Below are positions 37,114 through 42,691 of a stretch of 42,691 bases of DNA, one piece after another (position 1 is the stretch's first letter; each line of letters starts with the position of its first letter). The stretch is taken from positions 1-42,691 of the forward strand of contig BBXU01000741.1 in NCBI GenBank assembly GCA_001598975.1, given 5' to 3'. The DNA is from Parachlorella kessleri. Taxonomy: Eukaryota; Chlorophyta; Trebouxiophyceae; Chlorellales; Chlorellaceae. The translations under genes were made by a program, and so were the position numbers. A model generated the notes under the pieces. The model saw only the letters and a list, made by a program, of their open reading frames with translations, was not told the origin of the DNA and ran no database searches.

Positions 37114-38587
37114 ATGGCTATACAGTGGAGGTTGCAAGCTGCCTTCTTCCGTCGCCCTGTCGCCCCCGCTATATCATTTCATCGAAGAGGCTTGGCTCAG
37201 TGCAGCAGTAAGCTGAAGTCATGGCGGCCAACGCTGGATGACGTTCAACGGTTGGTGACTTGAAGCTTGTCACGTGGAAGTATGTACATGGTGTGGTGGC
37301 AGCATACTCTCAGGGCCTGGGCCAGACAACTCACTGAAGTGAAGTTGGGCGTATGTTACCTAGATGCACTAGACAGGGGTGCTTCGGACTTGCCTGGCAG
37401 GTGGTCACCAGGCATTCATAGTTGACGTGCTGTGCCCCTGCTTGCAGTCTGTCTGAGGGCCGGGCAGCCAGGACACGTGGTACAGGCAGCCGGCAGGTGC
37501 CTCACCGGCTTAACACAGAGGAGGTCAAGGTCTTTAAGCTGGCCAAGGAGAAGGGGTTCCTTACGGTCAAGGGCAGCGGCTACCGGCGCGAGCGCAAGGG
37601 CAGCCCCCTGGCTAACATCTACCGGCAGTGGTGTGACGCCATGGCGCGGCCCTGCATCGTGGTTGAGCAGCAGCCGGTCCCAGCCGGGTTTTCGGCAGAG
37701 TCTGGAGGAGTGCTAGACACGGTTCTGGTGGACCTTTCCCCACTCCGCAACCCTCGGCTGGCTTCTGAGGTGGGTCACTGGAGCGGTGGGAGGATTCTGA
37801 AGGCGTTGGTCATCAAAAGGCCTCCATGCGGGCCCGAGGCTGCGAGTTATGGGTGGTGGTGGTGTGTGTTGTGTGTGGGGGGGGAAGGCTTGTCTTGCAG
37901 GGTGCGGCGGGGCCCTCAATGTGGACCATTGCTGCTAGTCTTGCTTGGGGTCATGGGGAAATCTCAGGGTTAATGTGCGGATTTACACAGCCTAAGGCTT
38001 TGACATGGCTGTTCACCGCTTCTGGTTTCTCTGCCTGCTGCTCTGTCACGTTGTACTCACTGCAGTTTGTGGGACTGCTGGGAGTACAGGTGGAGGCGGC
38101 TTGCCAAGCGCTGGCTGGGCAGTTGGGCTGCCGGCCTGCCACCCCATCCACCCTGCGATCACCATTTACCGTACTTGCGCCAAGCTCAACCTTGGCAGAA
38201 GATGAAGTGCTTGAAAAGGGCCAGTCGGACGGGGCACACAGCCCAGCTGCCAGCAATACTGCCTTAGAATCATCAGCAGGAGGGCCAGTCGGACTGGAAC
38301 CTAGCAGCAGTCCAGGAGGAGCAGCCATGCCAGCTGCCGGTCAGCAGGCACCCCTTGCGTCGGAGGCACAGAATAGCCCAGCTGCTGTAGTTTTAGATGC
38401 GAATGAGGAGAGCAGCGTTGAGCAGCAGCCTGGCTTGCAAGGCGCAGAGCAGGCGGATGTAGTGGATGTCCCCATCTGGAAGCAGGCACCTAGGCTGGTG
38501 GGGTTCCAGGTGGATAGAGCAACTGCCAAGGCTCTAGCCAAGGCACTAAGCTCTCAAGCAGCCGGGCTGACCCAGGGCAGGTCCTGA
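37114..38587 (+). CDS. Conserved green-lineage protein with probable organelle presequence
   Basis: Three exons: 37114-37250, 37448-37769 and 38090-38587. The sum is 957 nt, 318 aa, and phases close (2, then 0). The N-terminus MAIQWRLQAAFFRRPVAPAI then SFHRRGLAQ has only basic residues and could form an amphipathic helix, like a mitochondrial or plastid presequence. Residues about 40-115 are a compact conserved-looking block: LDDVQRLSEGRAARTRGTGS, RQVPHRLNTEEVKVFKLAKE and KGSGYRRERKGSPLANIYRQ, then WCDAMARPCIVVEQ. This resembles a plant family of similar basic proteins that I cannot name with certainty. The rest (exon 3) is acidic/Ala-Ser-rich with no motif, ending VGFQVDRATAKALAKALSS. The high Arg/Lys content of the block would suit nucleic-acid binding, which is inference. 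Confidence 0.75.
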
Positions 38588-38834
38588 GCTTGTGAAACAG
38601 TACCATGCTTGCTTCTAGTGTCCAGATGATGAAAAGTTTTGGGAGATTCAGTTTGAGATCTTATTGCAATGCTGCTGTTTATATTGAGATTCCTAGTTGT
38701 TGTCTTCTAGTCGCTATCATGCAGCACCTCTTATTCATGCACACTTCCGGTTACAGTTTCCCTGAGGTTCCTCCTCACTGCCCAGCATGGCCAGCACAAC
38801 TTCATGCAACTTCACTTCACCCACCCAAGCGGTT

Positions 38835-38843
38835 CATAAATAG
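38835..38843 (+). promoter_or_regulatory. TATA-like box of the silk-like gene
   Basis: CATAAATAG lies 83 nt upstream of the ATG at 38926. This spacing is reasonable for a TATA box with a short 5' UTR. It is the clearest TATA-like element adjoining any start codon in the window. Confidence 0.4.
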
Positions 38844-38925
38844 CTGACGCAGTTGCCAGAAACGACCATTACCCATTAGTAGTCTGCAGCTTATCTCAAA
38901 GCATATCCAGAAGCAACCAGACACC

Positions 38926-41918
38926 ATGAGGCGGATGAGCCTGCTGATCGTGCTCCTGGCTCTGGCCGCCGTGGCTCAGGGTAGGTCGGGCTGCCCAGTA
39001 GGGACGGTGGTCTGCTTGCTTCCTACTTGCTGGTATTCCTGGCACACTCTTCAAGGCAACAGTCCAGCACGGACACAAGGCAGGACTGGTAATGTGTGAC
39101 GTTAAGCAAGGGTTCGTGGCATTTCTTGACCGATTCGGGTGCAAAGGCCTGGCTGCATGAGCAGAAGGGATGCTGATTGAGAGCATGGCTGTACGACTAA
39201 AAAGACAAACCCTTTCTTTGATGTCCTTTGGCTTCCAAATGCAGTCAAGTGTCCTGCACATCCTTTCCTGCAGGGCGCCTGCATAGCCATGCAGGCCATG
39301 GTGGCTTGGGCTGTGTTTCTGCCCTCATATTGCTCAGCATTGGTGCATGCAGGCCGCCACCTCCTCCAGGCCGCTGCTGCTGATGCCATGGCCCTGGCCC
39401 AGTCTGCCGGCTTCCCGCCAATCAATTTCCCATCATCACAAGCCAGTGCCATTGCCCAAGCCAATGCCCAGGTCAGTGCAACACTACAATCAAGACGTAT
39501 GATCAAGTTGCAAGCCAGGCCCGCCTTGCCTTACGACATGCATGAGACTGGGCAGGCTGGCTATGTGCTGTCATGGGGCAAAGAGGGAAGGCTTGCAAGA
39601 GCATCGTCTGTGAGGCCATACACTATGAACCCATGCGGCAATGCAGGCCTCTGGCGGCGGTGGTGGCAGTGGTGGCGGCGGCAGCGGCGGCGGAGGGTGC
39701 AGTGCACAGGTAAGCGGAGCATCAAGGCTCATGTAAATAGCCATAGCCTGGCCCGGTGACAAACCTGGAAACTTGACATCTGAAGTGTGACCAGCGTAGG
39801 TCCACTACTAGCGCAGGAGTGCATAACGGCCGTGCCCGGGGTAGCCTCCCTCGGCTGTGAGTGTGACTGTGCACTGCACTGCAGGCCTCCTCACTTGCGA
39901 GCGCCCTGGCATCTGGTAGGTTCTCTGGCCTCTCACTGATCATTGGCCTTGCTGCTAGTGCGAGCTGACCGCTGCCATGTCGCCCGTCAAGGTGACCTAG
40001 GGTTTGAGAGAAGGGTACCGCATGCTGTACCCCGGCTGACTGCATGCAGGAGGGAGCTCCTTTGCTCAGGCAGCTGGCTCAGCATATGCTGCTGGGTAAG
40101 TTCTGGGTTGGAACTTCCCTTTAGCCCAGTCTGGTCACACCTGAGGGGATTGAGCGCGCCGCCCCCTTTCACTGTGTTGACAGTCAGCCGGAAAAGGCCC
40201 GATGGACGGACAGGAGGGTTGTATATGTGGGCCGCTTGAACTGTTCTGCAGAGGTGATTGCACGCCGGGCGTGTGCCATGGGGGGTGCTGTGCACTACCT
40301 TGCAGCTGTATGTACCCGCTGGTGACTGCCAGAGCGGGTTGGAAGGATTGGATTGCCATCCGTACTTGAGCGATGCACTGTGCAGGTGTGGGACTGCTGT
40401 AGCCGACACCCTGGCAACGGTGAGGGTGACGGCCTGGCATGGCGGTGATGAGAACCAAGTCTTGACAGAAGCATGACAGGCTATTGACGATGCTCTGCCT
40501 TGCTTGATTGCCCCTTTGCTCATCCGCAGCCATGCAGGCTGCTACCACCTCCTGCCCTCTCTTCTGGCATTCGCCAGCAGGCCTTCTACTCTTCAGATTC
40601 TTAAGGGCAGCCAAGCGGCCACTGCCGGAATATTGCCCACTTTGCAGGCAATTACTAACGGCCAGGGTAGCGCAGCAGCTCAGGCTGCAGCCTCGGCGTA
40701 TGCTGGTAAGCCTCCATGTATATGACACTCGTTTATTGTAGTTCCATGCCATTGAGTGTTTCCCTGTCAACGAGGACACAGGGGACCTCGCCAATTTCTC
40801 GTGACACTTCTAACTCCTGGTCACCATTTCCGACAGTGACACCTGCCTGCTCTGGCTGTTGCAGCTGGACAGCAGGGTGTGGCACAGGCATTTGCACAGG
40901 TGAGCAGGGTTGAGGGTTTTCCGCCGTGGGTCTGGCCCCCTTTGTGGCGCCACATAACGAGCGCTGCCAGTATCTCTGCTCTTTAGTGCGGTAAAGGGTC
41001 TGACTGGCTGCTGCCAGCAAGCTGAAACCCACCCACTCCACGAGCTCCAACAAAACTCTGCCTGAGACCTTGGCAACCGCGGGTGCTGTGCAGGCAGCCG
41101 CTCGTGCGGCTGGCTCTAATGCCAGTGCCTCTGCCCAAGCCATCGCAAGTAAGCCGCTGCTGATCTCTCCATCTCAGCTTCTGTAGTCATCCTGTGTGTA
41201 TGTTCACACCCGGGCATGCAGAGTTGCTGGCCTGCCATTTTTGAGCATGCATCAGCTTAGGAGCTGCAGGCGGCCCCACCTGCATCTCCCAGGCCCTCCA
41301 CTTGTTTACTATTGGCGCTTCGCTTTTGTGCACTGCAGGCGCTGCATCCCAGGGGGGTGGCTTCAGTTATGCTTTCGCGAGTGCCGCTGCCTCCGCTGCG
41401 GCCTCCAACAAGGGAGGTGAGTCCAGCCAGATTGGACCCTCTTGTGTGACTCTCTTCGCTGCCTCCCTCCCCCGCTGCCCTGTTGCTGCTTTAGTCACCA
41501 TGCTCAACAACTCGGACGCTGACCTTTCGCTTGTAGCACCCACACCAAATTTTAACACATTCTTGCCTCCCCGCCCGGATGTGCAGGGTTCTGCCAGGCA
41601 CTGGCCAGTGCTCAGGTGAGAACACTGTCATCCCCCACCTGTGCTCAACCACAGTGCGCAGCAGCACGTGTGCTAGGGCCACCGGCAGGGGCGGACCGTA
41701 AGCATGTCGAGGCATGGCTCAGCTTGGCCTGACGCTTTGCCTGCTTGGTGTGCTGGCTCTTGCATTGTACAGTCCACAAACCAAGGCGCAAGAGCCCACT
41801 AGCACTTCCGCTCGTTCCCTTGACACGCCCCTGACTGCATTTGCAGGCTTCAGCCTCGGCTTCCGGCGGTGGTGCTGCCAGCGCTTTGGCACAGGCCAAG
41901 GCATCTGCTGGCTGCTAA
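38926..41918 (+). CDS. Secreted Ala/Gly/Ser/Gln-rich silk-like protein, micro-exon gene
   Basis: Twelve exons: 38926-38980, 39353-39471, 39647-39709, 39885-39915, 40050-40095, 40386-40419, 40597-40705, 40865-40899, 41094-41148, 41339-41416, 41587-41615 and 41847-41918. The sum is 726 nt, 241 aa, with phase agreeing at all eleven junctions. Residues 1-19 are a signal peptide (MRRMSLLIVLLALAAVAQG), then RHLLQAAAADAMALAQSAG. The mature chain is low-complexity: SQASAIAQANAQ, then GGGGGSGGGGSGGGG followed by Cys, SSFAQAAGSAYAAGCGTAVA, GSAAAQAAASAYAAGQQGVA, SNASASAQAIASAASQGGG and ASASASGGGAASALAQAKAS, ending Gly-Cys. Four cysteines are in the mature part. Poly-Ala/Gly-Ser blocks alternating with Gln and Tyr recall structural silks, although homology to them is not implied. 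Several exons are 29-35 nt. I cannot exclude an extra exon in 40096-40385, although none is needed for phase. Confidence 0.8.
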
Positions 41919-42691
41919 ATGCATTGGGTTGGGCAGCCACTAACAGGCAGTTGATGGTTTGATAGCAAGGTTGTTTTTGACTTGCCGGAGCTATGAACCT
42001 CTAGGTACTTCGTCACCATTCGTGGCTGTGCTCCCTGGCTGCTGCGGAATCACCAAGATATGCACTGGCTCGGTCATGAAATGGGGTCCTACTGTCCAGG
42101 TTTGAGGTGAGAGGAAATACTGAGTGGCAGGTGCCCTACAGGTGTGAAGGATACAGTGGTGTGTGATACTGTTTGGCTTGCGGGTGCACCTCATCACCCA
42201 TCCGTCATGCATTTGGGACAGATAGGTCCAGCAATATCCCCTGTGGGCTTATGGTATTGTGCTGAAGGGTGACCTCCGTAATGACCATGTACATATGTAA
42301 ATCCCTCTCAGGCTTTTCTCTGTCACACATGAGTATAAAATTCCAAAGCACCATCAGGGCGTCACACTGTCACACACCAACCCCGCCCCCCTCCATCATC
42401 ACCTGCCTGCTACCTTGTCAGTCAGACCTTGTTAGAGGGATGTTTCATCACCCTAGGCTGATGTGAGGGTGGCATCAGACCTGCCACCCCAGTTATGCAC
42501 CGTCAGGCCAGTGAAGCCGTCTCCTTCAGGTTGACTCATGCATCAGCCTGGGATCTGACCAGCTACCTCACTTCTGCGCCACACTACGCCACACTAGGTA
42601 TTGTCCACAAGTGCCATGAGGGAGGAGAGCTGCCGCTACCTCGGGATACAGGAAGGGCTAGCACCGGCAGGGCGCCCAAAAGGACCCCCCC
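41919..42691 (+). other. 3' UTR and downstream intergenic sequence
   Basis: It contains a TGTAA at 42296-42300, the likely poly(A) signal of the silk-like gene. Beyond it I see no exon, only a short tandem ACGCCACACT near 42578-42596. Nothing else is supported to the right edge. Confidence 0.5.
42296..42300 (+). terminator. Putative polyadenylation signal (TGTAA) of the silk-like gene
   Basis: TGTAA (in TATGTAAATC) 378 nt after the TAA stop; I noticed no earlier one on the plus strand after the gene. Confidence 0.4.

Overview
This is nuclear DNA from a green alga, most likely a trebouxiophyte (Coccomyxa-like), although the species cannot be fixed from the sequence. The evidence is many short exons split by 150-400 bp introns with GTGAGT/GTAAGT donors and CTGCAG acceptors, TGTAA polyadenylation motifs, a plant-type plastid GGPP synthase and several secreted cell-surface proteins. 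The exon coordinates below were joined by hand. In almost every gene the reading phase closes exactly at each junction.

Layout from left to right: (1) 157-2560, minus: 5' part of a secreted XNXGX-repeat protein (copy A) that runs off the left edge. (2) 2561-6180: no confident gene. (3) 6181-10051, minus: copy B, complete, 10 exons, 539 aa. (4) 11843-14828, minus: plastid geranylgeranyl diphosphate synthase. (5) 15479-18771, minus: ZNF830-like nuclear protein, with a hAT-like MITE in its last intron. (6) 19039-20989, plus: ALG10 glucosyltransferase, divergent from (5). (7) 21490-25017, plus: copy C, complete, 9 exons, 539 aa. (8) 26048-29030, minus: secreted cysteine-rich PAN/Apple-like protein. 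(9) 30014-36559, plus: golgin-84-like Golgi tether. (10) 37114-38587, plus: conserved protein with a probable organelle presequence. (11) 38926-41918, plus: secreted Ala/Gly/Ser/Gln-rich, silk-like protein built from micro-exons.

The most striking content is the three-member family A/B/C. Each member has a signal peptide, an unfamiliar cysteine-containing N-terminal domain, and a long run of decapeptides of the form GN(T/S)GxxNxGx. That is the XNXGX (Pentapeptide_2 / mycobacterial MPTR) repeat class, here in a eukaryote and split by introns. B and C are in opposite orientation about 11.4 kb apart and have identical coding length (1620 nt), yet differ by one intron. A has extra introns and different repeat numbers. 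With the silk-like and PAN-like proteins, this makes the window rich in secreted proteins, probably for the cell wall or extracellular matrix. The remaining genes (ALG10, golgin-84, GGPPS, ZNF830) are housekeeping functions of the secretory pathway, plastid and nucleus.
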